NCBI GenBank assembly: GCA_013399855.1
Contig: VXAY01004988.1
Coordinates: 1 to 64,000 of the forward strand
Source of the DNA: Oxyruncus cristatus
Taxonomy: Eukaryota; Chordata; Aves; Passeriformes; Cotingidae
Reading direction: 5' to 3'
DNA length: 64,000 bases
The notes under the pieces were generated by a model. It was not told where the DNA came from. It saw nothing but the letters and a program-made list of their open reading frames with translations, and made no database searches. Below are positions 38,844 through 49,078 of the stretch, piece by piece (the stretch's first letter is position 1; each line of letters starts with the position of its first letter). The position numbers and the translations under genes were made by a program.

Positions 38844-39095
38844 ATTCTCCAACCCTGGAGGTTTTCAAGGCTCTTAGATATTACGAAGAAATTCTTCCCT
38901 GTGAGGGTGGGGAGGCCCTGCCACAGGTTGCTCAGAGAAGCTGTGGCTGCCCCATCCCTGGAAGTGTCCAAGGCCGGTTTGGATGGGACTTGGAGCAACC
39001 TGGGATAGTGGAAGGTGTTCCTGCCCATGGCAGGGGCGTTGGAACCGGACGGTCTTTAAGGTCGCTTCCAACCCAAACCATTCTATGATTCTATG
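38844..39095 (+). mobile_element. CR1 LINE 3' end, with an out-of-order CR1 piece at its left edge
   Basis: Bases 38871-39095 are a sense CR1 tail: ttagatattacgaagaaatt, gtgagggtggggaggccctg, ccatccctggaagtgtccaa and cattctatgattctatg at the end. The 27 bases before it (attctccaaccctggaggttt...) match a CR1 segment that normally lies downstream of the gatatta...gaagaaatt block. So the fragment is either one CR1 inserted into another or a rearranged copy. Confidence 0.93.
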
Positions 39096-42000
39096 TCCCA
39101 TCTAATACACATACACCTTCAACATAAAATACTGGCTTTGTATGAAGCTGTTGGGGTTTGTAATTTGAGAATAATTTTAAATTATTTCCTAAAAATGAGA
39201 CAAAGTCAGCAGAAAGGAAAAAGTTTATTCCTTCTACTTCTGCCAATGAAAACACCCGAAATATGGAAGGATTCAAATTGCCTCCAATGGCAGGCTCAAA
39301 GCCAGAACACCTCTAGTTTTGGTGTGTGTCTTCCTGAGAGAAAAGGATTTGTATCTGATAATGTTTCCTCCTTCTCTATTAGTCTTTTTGTGCAGAATGA
39401 CCCACATCTGCACAGCTGCCATAGGAGATGGGTAAAGCTTGCATTAAGTTCAAGCTGTGGTGCCCAGATGGGTTTCACCAGAAGATAAACACAAAAATAC
39501 TCTTATAATACTAATATATATGATGGGGATAACCGAATTAAACATCATGTGCTCCAAATTCCCTAACAGCAGAAGTCTTAGAAGTTCTAAACAGAATAAA
39601 GGTCCAAAGCTGCAGATCCTGTCAGGAGAACCCAAGTGTATGAAGATAAGATTTAACTGCACTTTGAGAATGCAAGAACTGCAACATAAACTACTCTTTA
39701 CAGACACAGGAAAAGCATTGGTATTTATAAAAGGAATTGTGAGTCCCCAACAGTTTATCCATTAGTGTCTTCATTTACATCTGCCAATCATTATAGGTGA
39801 CAGCCTGTATTTAATGGGAAGGCATGTGGAAATCAGGTTTCATGTGTGATAACGTTGTGCGGCTGGGAATGTCTTACTACTGGCACTGATTTCTGATCCA
39901 GACACCTGAGATGAAAAATGAGATGCAGTTTCCAAGACATGAATAAATTCTGATTGTGAATTATTCCACTGAGTTGCACAGTGGAAATAACCATGTGTGG
40001 AGGATGTCTTCTGAAACTCCCTCTCACTGGATTTATTGAGGAAAAAAAAATATATTTAGAGGTTTGTTTGGTTTTTTTTGAGACTGGAACAATTTTTGCA
40101 ATTGTTTCATTCCTCTTCCTTTAATTAAAGAATCCCTAAATTAAATTTCAGTTGGATTACTTGAGGTAAAATAATAAAAAAAATTCTGAGCTCCAAAATG
40201 TAATTCATTTAAGTGAGAATTTTTTGTCTTTTTCCAGAGTTACAGGACATTGTTCAGAGGAATTATTCATCTAGTCTTCTGGTTATAAATATTTTAAACT
40301 AACAAGGTCATGGAAAAAAACCCCTTTGTCCTTCCATATTAGGGAAATTACTTACATTCCTTCCTCCCTAACACCACCTATGAGACACTCAGTGTTGAAA
40401 GCAAAAAAGAACATATTTATGCAAATAGAAAACCACAGAAATTGAATTATAGTAACATATAGGAATTTTAGGAAACTACTTCTTTTTTTTCTTCAGCTAT
40501 TCTGGCATTTGTAATTTTTTATCAGTACCTATCCAGTTTCACACAGTCTGCCAGCAGAGAAGATCTGCAAAACTTGGTGCTGTGAGTGTCCTGAATATAC
40601 CAGCAGGAATATAAACCATTGAGACCAGGAGGGTGGTCACCTTGTTGAAAATTCAATGGCTTTAGCACTTTCACCCCTGGCTATATAAAGTGAGACAGAA
40701 AGACCAGAAGTGTTCACGAGGTGTGAAAAATGGAGGTAATCAAAGAGTACCCTCAGCTGAGCACTGTGAAACACATAAAAGTCACAGATTATGAGAAGCA
40801 AATATGATACAGTGACTATGCACAAGGTAAATATTTGACCCAAGGCCACGAGAAGCATCAAGCTGCGTCCGGGTGACCTCTGATTGCTGGGGACAGCCAG
40901 GCCACCCGAGCCAGGCTTTTCTCTGAAATGCATCAGCTACACTCCATCTCAGAGTATAAGCCACCTTTTCTCTGTGCCATGTTGGCCCAATTCACCTTTC
41001 TTTGTGGTCTGAAGAACCAGTATCAGCTGGATCTTGTGTATTTGAGGTAGGGATCTGCCCCTGGGGCCCAGTGGGGAATGAAGTGGTTCTGCGTTCAGCT
41101 AAAACGTGGGGTGTCGAAGAACTGTGGGCTCACAGGTTCCAGCTGTGCTATGAATAGCCAAGTCCATTCATTGGCCTTCAGGGAATAATAACATTAGATG
41201 GAGGGATGGATGGATGGAGAGATGGATGGATGGATGGAGAGATGGATGGAGGAATGGGTGGATGTAGCCAAATTTTCCTCTTCCATGCAGTGGTTTCTCA
41301 CAGAGCAGCTGCTGGAGCCAGGCTGTCACACAACCCATGAAGGGCACTAATTGGCAAATTCAAAACTATCATGGATAACTAAATATGCCCCACACCAGTT
41401 CCCCAAAACAGAGCAAAAAGGATCCTCCGCACGACCAAGCAGAGCTGGGTCTCATTTCAGGACTGTGATTTGCAGGTTCTGGTGGAATGCAAGTGAAAAA
41501 TGAGGAGTTACACACCCTTTTAACAAACAAGCAAACTGTCTGGCAGATCAATCCCTCTCTATGTCATTCTATAGCATAAACATTTATAGCAGAACTTTCC
41601 TTTCTCTGGAGGAACTCTCTAACCTCTTCTTGTTCCCAAAGAGACAAAACCAACAGTTACAAAAATTTACAAAGGAAATACACTTCAGTTTCCTGGAGCA
41701 GTGCAAAGCTACGCCTACACACTCTAAAAGGAGAGGGAAAAGACATAAAATAAAATTTCTTGTATAAAAAAAGAATAGAAATGTGTACATTTAGACAGTA
41801 GGTATATTTTGTATCAGTCTTTGTGAGGAAATTCCCACAAAGCAGAACAGTAATATTAATAAACCACTGCAGTACCAAACACCCGAATACACGAAAACGA
41901 GTCTGAATATGATACAGAAACAAAATAGAGACAAAGATAAAACAGTACATTTAAATCACAGAATTCTTACTCTGTGACTATGCAGGGGAAGATTTTATAG

Positions 42001-42548
42001 CATCTACAGCTTCAGAACTGTTTCTTCTCATGCATAAAATTTTGAATGCAACAGATCTCTAATTTCAGTGATTGACATTTTGTGTGCTGATCTAAATTCA
42101 AGTGCATACTGTTCTGTTTACTTTAGAAGATGACAGAGGTTTTGAACAGTTTTTTTACATCTCATCATTCAAAGAAAAAGCTTAAGGAATTTCATCTATA
42201 AAGGAATTAATGGCTGGTACAACTTACTGATAATATTAACTGACACAAAAAGGAAGTAAATTGGGAGTTTGTTTTTTCCCCACCATTTTAAAACGTGTTC
42301 TGCCTCTCTAAATCAAGAGTTTGACACTATTTCAAATCACTCAAAGCTGTCTCCACTGATGTATCTTCTCATCCAGGCATAGAATGAAATCTGAATTAAA
42401 TTCTGAACTCTGATTACATTGGATCAGTTCTCCTGAAGCTTGTATGTGCAGCTCCTTGACACTGGGAGAGAGACTGGGGGGAAGGACACCCCTCTTTGGT
42501 TTCACCAGCTGTCACCACTGTAAGTTACCTATTTTCTTTTACCTGCAG
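39096..42548. other. Unique sequence, no gene recognised
   Basis: About 3.5 kb. It contains a (GGAT)n-type microsatellite at 41197-41264 and a TATA-like ctatataaag at 40681-40690, with no supported transcript start. Open frames up to 131 codons (39093-39488, plus) have no recognisable motif. Confidence 0.5.
41197..41264 (+). repeat. (GGAT)n microsatellite with GAGA interruptions
   Basis: Repeated gatggatggatggagagatg units over 68 bases, interrupted at regular points by gaga. A longer-scale unit of about 20 bases is suggested. Likely length-variable between individuals. Confidence 0.95.
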
Positions 42549-42607
42549 TAGGAAATGTGCGGGTTGCTCTTCATTCCTTTGAAGAAATACCTTTGCAGTC
42601 ATCACAA
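42549..42607 (+). other. Exon-like segment 1 (hypothetical)
   Basis: Preceded by the pyrimidine-rich acceptor-like ttttcttttacctgcag and followed by the donor-like cacaa|gtaaga. The 59 bases are open in the frame that reads GNVRVALHSFEEIPLQSSQ and end on a codon boundary. The next exon-like segment starts in the same phase. I recognise no protein. A similarly good donor (gtaagt at 42520) lies only 29 bases before the acceptor, too short for a normal intron. Confidence 0.2.
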
Positions 42608-42916
42608 GTAAGAGCTCTGACAAAGTGCACCAGAAGATTTCTAAGATTATTAAGGGGGAAAAAAAATGATCCTTTTGCTCTAGGAGTGGTTCATTGGCTT
42701 TTCTACCTTAGAGCATTACGGTTGCCAAGTTTATATCTTGGGATTTTGCTTTAACAGTTGGACTCCTGGGGTTTAAGATTAATGACTGCTTCAAGTAGAG
42801 CCATTCCTAATACACTTATTGTCAGTTCTACTGGAAAGAACCCAGATGCAAGTGATCAGTACATCATAATTGTCATACACACACCTTCCCATGACTTTTA
42901 CCTTTTTTTTCTTAAG

Positions 42917-43014
42917 AATGTGCCATTCTACCGCCTCTTTGCTGAGGAGTTCAGAGCTGCTAACACAAGGCTCACAGCCTTCCAGGAAAAGCTTAGGAAT
43001 TCCACACCAGGCAA
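42917..43014 (+). other. Exon-like segment 2 (hypothetical)
   Basis: An acceptor-like cctttttttttcttaag precedes an open segment reading NVPFYRLFAEEFRAANTRLT and AFQEKLRNSTPGK. It is less AT-rich than its flanks and has a coding-like amino-acid mix. Possible donors are caa|gtaatg at 43015, or the GC-type ccag|gcaagt at 43011, which fits the usual GC-AG intron consensus. If unspliced, a TAA follows at once (43016). The family is unknown. Confidence 0.22.
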
Positions 43015-43367
43015 GTAATGGTTTAGCTTTTTTGGAGCATGTGCAGCTGAAGACCATGAAAAGGTAGCCAGGTCTGTACATAAATAATTAGCAACAATAA
43101 TATATGTGTGTGTCCTCTCAAAAAATCTAACAAACATACAACAAAAAAACTATTGCTGCCTGTTGCCAAGGTCTGTCAGGTAGTTTTGTAGAGATTAATG
43201 ATGTTAGCAACTGTTTCCTGGGGGGGAGGGTTGTGTTTGGATATTCTTGTTGGCTTATTTTCCCTCCCACACTATGTTCTTCACAGCTGTTACTTAGGTT
43301 TGAACTGCCCTAGTCAGACCCTACAAACTGCTGCGCTCATGTGTTGCCCTTGTTTGTGCTCTTGCAG

Positions 43368-43512
43368 GATTTTGGAGAGCAGCTCTTCTGAAGTCTCAGA
43401 GGATTCACAATACTTTAATTCCATAATCCCAATGTCAGCCTGTGTTTACTGTTATGTGGACTTGTCTGTTGGAATTTCATCCCCTTGCCTCTTTCTTCTT
43501 GGGCAGCAATGA
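43368..43512 (+). other. Exon-like segment 3, possible last coding exon (hypothetical)
   Basis: It follows an acceptor-like ttgtttgtgctcttgcag. Joined to segment 2 at the GT donor, the frame continues ILESSSSEVSEDSQYFNS and stays open to a TGA at 43510-43512. The phases of all three segments agree and the implied introns are about 309 and 353 bases. No polyadenylation signal is obvious right after the stop. With so many candidate sites in 64 kb, agreement by chance is quite possible. Confidence 0.18.
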
Positions 43513-46500
43513 ATACATTTGATGCATGTTGAATAATTTTTTTTTTTTTAAAGTGATTTATATCAGTTGAAAGAATATGGTTATAGTCAGTCAGTATTAT
43601 GATATATTTACCTAAACATCTTCCTCAAAAATGTGTTCTTTCACATGTTTTTTTGCATAACAAAGACTTTCCCTAAGACTATTTGCTGCTGTCAAAGATT
43701 AAAAGAAAGCATCATATCTGATCAGAGTCTTTGAATATGAAAGAAAAGGGCTTTTGTTGAACATGAATCCCGTAAGGGCAGAGGTGCTTCAGTCTGTTTG
43801 GGTGTTGTAAAACTGCCAGGTATGTAAAGACTGGGCCTTTTGCAGGTCCCTGTGGCTTTGTGAGCAGCCCCCTCACACTGGAACACACAATGTATTGATT
43901 TCTCTGAAAAATTTTATATGAATACTACAGGGTGGGGTTTTTTTTGTCTCCAGACAGGTTTCCTTTGATGGACAAAGATAGAGATACACCAAACAACTAA
44001 TACATCCCTTACCTTTATCTCTGGACGACAGGAATAATACAGAATATTGCACCAAAGAGGCAAATATATCAATACTTCTTTATTATATTGAATGACTTTG
44101 TTACTTCCTTTCCAAAATCTGGTCTTTCTGACAACGGTGACGTTGCTGCATTCACCAGCTTTGCTGAGCTTTTTGTGGAATTGCAGAAACATGATTGTTC
44201 ACCAGAACTTCCTATTCTTTAATACTAAACAGCACACATTTGTCTGCCCCCTCTCACAGGTAGCAGCCTCATGCAGAGCAAGGCCAGCTTGCTGAAAGTA
44301 TCTCAGAATTCATCATCCTGAGTTTTATTTCTGTCATAAACCAACACATCTTCTGCCTGGCAAAGGATGCCAAGCAACCCTGGCACCATCCTAGATTTCT
44401 TTTTCAGAAATTTTCTGTTGCTAGAGTGATGCTGACTGGGAGCCAGCTGACACAGTACCTTCCAAATATAATGATGAATACAGTTAATGCTCAGATTCTT
44501 CCATGAAAAAGCTGGGGAGGAGAAAGGCCAAGAGGACTTTCAAAGTATATAACTTTGAGAATATCTGGTTTGTGATAAACAAGCTAATTTCCGAAGCCAG
44601 TTTTATTCCTCCACATGCATATGCTAATTTTCTGCTGAACTTTGGGGCTTTCATTGCCTATGTGTCCATAAGTGCTTTCATCTGTCAAATACCTCTCATA
44701 TCTTAAATTCTCTTTTTTCATACCTTCTCTAGCAAGAAAATACAGAGGTCAGAGATTGTTGTTAGAATTGCTGATGTCACAAGTTCGATTTTATATTCTC
44801 TTGGCAGCTCTTCTATTCCCATAAAGACATGTGGCTACATCTCTTCAGTAATTTGTCTTTTTGCTGCTGATGCATCCTTGACCTTGTTTTGCTGTCAGCA
44901 TAGCAGGAAAGCATCAGTCTTTGCATTATATTTTTCCAAGGACTGTATTTTCCTCCAGTTCATCTGGATACTGGCCACAAACATCCTATGATGCATTCCT
45001 GCATATATTTTCATTTGCCTTTACAAATATTCATTATTAGGTTAACTCTAAGTTATGATTTAAATTACAATGTTCTCTTTTGGTTTAAGAATTTCAGCAT
45101 TCTGTACATGCTGGGTTTTTTTTTCTGTTATAACAGAAATAAGGGTTTGCTGTTACCTAAGGCCAAAATTCCTCAGATAATTTTATTATTCTGGGGAACT
45201 GGCATGTTGCTGTGCAATGCTCTGCCTTCTGGTGTGAACTGTATCCTTTTTCTCCTGCTAAACACAGTTGTCAGCTGTACTTTCTGCTTTACTATATCTT
45301 ACACAGATTTTCCATCTCTCTTCCTTACTGAAGTTTTTCGCTCTGTCAATTCTTACTTTAGTAAATTCAATGAAACTCTGTCCTTATTCGTGTTTCCATT
45401 GTATATTAAATTAATATTGTCTGAGATTATCTCCCTTCCTGCAAATAATACGAATAAAAAAAGGTGTCATATTGTTATTTTTTCATTTTTTTCTGTGCTG
45501 GATCTCCTACCAGAATGAGAACTCGATGTATCTGGAATTGTGCTAATAAACCAGTGTCTCTGGTACCAACAACTACCCTGCTCCTTACCAGGTCTCCTTT
45601 ACCATTATTTTTTGCAATGTTTAGTTCAACTCACTAAAATAATGCAAACTCGTTCCTCCTGGACCTGGTACCTCCTTTTGCATTTGACCCTTTCATTTCT
45701 GACCATCAAATGGGCATCAAAAGCTTCTCTGTTGAAATCTGTTTTGGCTCTGACAGTTTCAGAGCACACAGTTTATAACTACTAGAATAATTCTGACAAA
45801 TATCAGGCTCTGTTATTGTTGGGTTGTTCCCTCCTGAAGTAGAAACCTTCCTCTGCCTTGTCTGTACCCAGCAAGGCCAGATGTCTGAAATATCAAAATC
45901 AAATTGCTCCAAGAGCCATTTCCCATCTCTGTTCCAGTACTGAAATAACCACTCTATTAAAAGAAAAAAAAAAAGATCACGGAACTTTCCCTTCAATTTT
46001 TCCCCAGCTTTATATTCTCATATTTCTTGTTTCTGTTAGAATCTGTTATTTACTTTTGCTTCTCAGATGGAGTAAGACAAAAGACACAATCATTGACTTG
46101 CCCTTCACGAGCCCCCATATCTATTGTATCTTCCCCATATGAGATATTCTAGCATTTCAGTAGTATATTTTCCTTTTAATTTGTTTTCTCCCAATAATTC
46201 TTGTCCTCCTTTTATTTTTTGCATAGCAGGAAAATATCACTAAGTCTCAAAAAAAAAAATTATCTTGAAAGTCCCCATTTCTTTCCAGTACTACACAGAC
46301 TACGTATTCTTACAGCCACCAGGAAAGTAATTGACTGTAAAGATATCAGGTCATTAGGTAAAGCAAAGAACCCCCTGGAAACCTGCAGAAATACTGCCCT
46401 CACTTCACTAACCACACAGTGCCACTGATTTCACACAAATGCTTTCCTTCCTGCGTCCTCTGCTAAAAAACCAATATTTATCTTGTCCATATCCACCTTA

Positions 46501-46675
46501 GATTCCCAAAGTAATGTCCCTGGACCAGAGCCTCTCTTTGTTTATTTATGCAGTTACTGTCCACAAAGGATATAGTTTCAGGAAGCACCTGACCAATTCC
46601 TTTGCCTCTACTGGTGGATTCACTCAGTGACAAATTCAAGAGACTGGTTTAACTTTAAGGGGGAGCACAAACACT
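43513..46675. other. Unique sequence, pyrimidine-skewed from about 44.7 kb, no gene recognised
   Basis: About 3.2 kb. Between roughly 44700 and 46350 the plus strand is rich in T and C. That depletes stop codons and allows the longest frame not made by a repeat (44988-45518, 176 codons). Its translation is a hydrophobic Leu/Phe/Ile mixture without conserved-looking motifs and with no clear start context, so I do not call it a gene. Confidence 0.5.
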
Positions 46676-46986
46676 TTGGACGTTTTTGGCTGGAGAAAAG
46701 AAAGGCTAAAAGCAAACCTTAGACCGCAGTCTAACTGGAACAATTCTTTGATCTCTTGGTTCATTTTACATTTTAGATTATTTCTTCACCCAGAGGGTGC
46801 TTGGGCACTGCAACAGGCTCCACAGAGAAGTGGTCACAGCGAAAAGCCTGACAGGGTTCAGGAGGCATTTGAGCAAAGCTCTGAGGCACGTGATGGGATT
46901 GTTGGGGTGTCCTGTGCAGGGCCAGGAGTTGGACTCGATGCTCCTTGTGGTCCCTTCTAACTCATGATATTTTATCATTCTATGAT
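46676..46986 (+). mobile_element. CR1-type LINE 3' region (subfamily with ccaggagttggactcgatg)
   Basis: It contains ggctggagaaaagaaaggct, tttcttcacccagagggtgc, ttgggcactgcaacaggctc, tgtcctgtgcagggccagga and gttggactcgatgctccttg, and ends tatcattctatgat. The tail differs from the commoner CR1 form in this window, so it is a different subfamily. The first third is much decayed. Confidence 0.85.
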
Positions 46987-48199
46987 ACAATTTGTTTTAG
47001 ATATTTTTTTTTTAATCTTAAAAAGCACATGGTTCAGTCACAGATATCAAATAGGTATTACAAATCTGTAGTAAAGTTTGACATAGTCTAAAACCTAAGA
47101 GATTTTCTTTTTTCTCATACACACATATATAACTTTATGCCCTATGTGAGATGTCAGTAGAAACAAAGATTTGTCCAAGACACAAAGCTCTTTACTTGCA
47201 ATGGTGTATTGGTCCAGATTATATTTTATCAATGTAAGTCTTTACGGTTTTTATTTAAGACACAAGGAAGTTTTTGGGGTTTTTTTCTCCTGTTAGCAGG
47301 TCTTTCCCCTTTCCTTTTCCCATTTCTTTTTCCTTTCTCCTTCCCTTTCGCTTTCCTGCTTTACACTGATTTTTCCAGTTCTTGATCAACTCAGTTCTTA
47401 AATACGCTGATGTGGAATTTCACCCTTTTTTCTGAAAAAACACCTTTGTGTTTTCTTGGCTTTATGCACAACATGGCAATTGCTCTATTGGTAAATTTAC
47501 CCATGAAGATCATCTGCTTGGGATATTGTTATTTTCTCTCTCTTTTTTTAACACCTACACCTTTTTTTTCCGTGTAATCATTCTGTACCTGCACAGCTCA
47601 AGTGCTTTGTATGCAGAACATAATGTGTTGGGCTCACAGTCCTGTACTACACCAGAAATATCTGGATTGAATCCCCACTTTGCTGCCTGTAATTTAGGGG
47701 TTTGCTAGCAGGATCTCATTTCAAGACTCTAATTAGAAATGGTCTGGAGAAATAAAGAACTCCAGGGCTAAACACAAGATAGCTTGTTCTGCTGCCGATA
47801 ATGCCATAATTCACCTGCTCCTCTGATGCTTGTAAAATGTTAACCTGTCATGCTTGTTAATTCTTTTTTTTTTTTTTAATGTACTATAAAATTATATCTT
47901 GCTCAATATTTTATGCTTTTATTCATATTTTATGGCAGCAAATAATGCTTGCAAAGCATTATAGGGAGCAGATTTCTATTTTCCTTGCAGGAAGTAATAG
48001 CTGAAAAGTGTTTGAGAGACAAGAGTAGAAAGGTTTGTGAAGCTCACTCAAAGTGGTTTTTTGTGGCATCCATGTCCTGATCCATCAGCTCTTTTGGCTT
48101 TTGATACTGACATCTCAGCCTGTGCAAAACCAACACAAAAACTCATCATGCCTTGTTAACTGCAAATCAATGAAAAAAAAGGTATGTCCTTATTTATTT
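46987..48199. other. Unique sequence, no gene seen
   Basis: About 1.2 kb. It includes a pyrimidine tract (47301-47358) and T-rich runs near 47862-47878. No gene or transposon is recognised. Confidence 0.5.
47301..47358 (+). repeat. Polypyrimidine tract
   Basis: tctttcccctttccttttcc and following C/T-rich bases with very few purines. Low complexity. Confidence 0.75.
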
Positions 48200-48433
48200 A
48201 GGAAATTTAGGTTAGATTTGCAGAAGAAAGTCTTTACTGTGAGGGCGGTGAGGCCCTGCCACATGTTGCCCAGATAAGCTGTGGCTGCCCCATCCCTGGA
48301 AGTGTCCAAGGCCAGGTTGGATGGGCCTTGGAGCAACCTGGGAGAGTGGAAGGTGTCCCTGCCCATGGCAGGGGGTGAAGCTGGATGATCTTTAATGTCC
48401 TTCCCTATGCAAATAAGTCTGTGATTCTATGAT
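48200..48433 (+). mobile_element. CR1 LINE 3' end fragment
   Basis: aggaaatttaggttagattt, gtgagggcggtgaggccctg, ccatccctggaagtgtccaa, gtccctgcccatggcagggg and ctgtgattctatgat in order. Sense orientation, about 234 bases, quite well preserved. Confidence 0.96.
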
Positions 48434-48924
48434 GTTTTTTACCTTCCCCCCAGCCCTCCTCTCCATGTCTAACACTCAGAAACAGCAGCTGGAAGAGGGT
48501 GCCTAAATATCCTTACAAAACAGTCCCAGACACTGTTGCAATTTCTACAGCATAAAACTGCACAGAATGGAACAGACGCATCCAACCTACAATTATGAAT
48601 CTAATTGATGTATTTTTTCCCTGAAATCAGTTTAGGTGATACACAGCTCTGAGTAGATACCCCTATGTACTGTTTTCTTTATGCTCCCAGTTCCTGATTC
48701 TCTTGAGGGCTTCAGCTTGCGACTGTAATAATTTTTATAGTGAGACAATCAGTGTTGACTTTAGATTATTATGCTTTCTTTTGTAAAGCCATAAAAGAAG
48801 AAAAGTAATAATTTGTATTTTATCTCTACAGTTTATGAAGCTCCAAGTGCAATATTGTAAAGGTTATGAACGGGTACTTTGACATTTTCCCCATCTATCT
48901 TTTTTGTCACTAATACATGATTGT
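48434..48924. other. Unique spacer between two CR1 tails
   Basis: About 490 bases of single-copy sequence. Nothing is recognised. Confidence 0.5.
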
Positions 48925-49078
48925 GGGATCACCATCCCTGGAAGTGCTCAAAAAAGAGATAGATGTGACACTTGGGAACATGGTTTAGTGGTGGCCTTGG
49001 CAGTGCTGGTTAGTGGTTGGACTCAATGGTCTTAAAGGTCTTTTCCTGCCTAAATGATTCTATGATTCTAAGATTCTA
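48925..49078 (+). mobile_element. CR1 LINE 3' end fragment
   Basis: gggatcaccatccctggaag, gacacttgggaacatggttt, ggccttggcagtgctggtta and aatgattctatgattctaag mark the CR1 subfamily whose tail carries the acatggtttagtggtgg block. About 154 bases, sense orientation. An A17 run follows at 49145. Confidence 0.94.

Noticed and set aside
40681..40690. ctatataaag TATA-box-like sequence
   Set aside because: Such words are common in AT-rich DNA, and no downstream transcript or reading frame supports a promoter.
44615..44626. ATGCATATGCTA, near match to the POU MORE site
   Set aside because: Ten of twelve positions, in AT-rich sequence, with no duplicate or conservation evidence like that at 54753 and 57142.
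44988..45518. 176-codon plus-strand ORF, hydrophobic, membrane-protein-like
   Set aside because: A T-rich region with depleted stops explains it. There are no conserved motifs, no promoter, and no splice or poly-A context.
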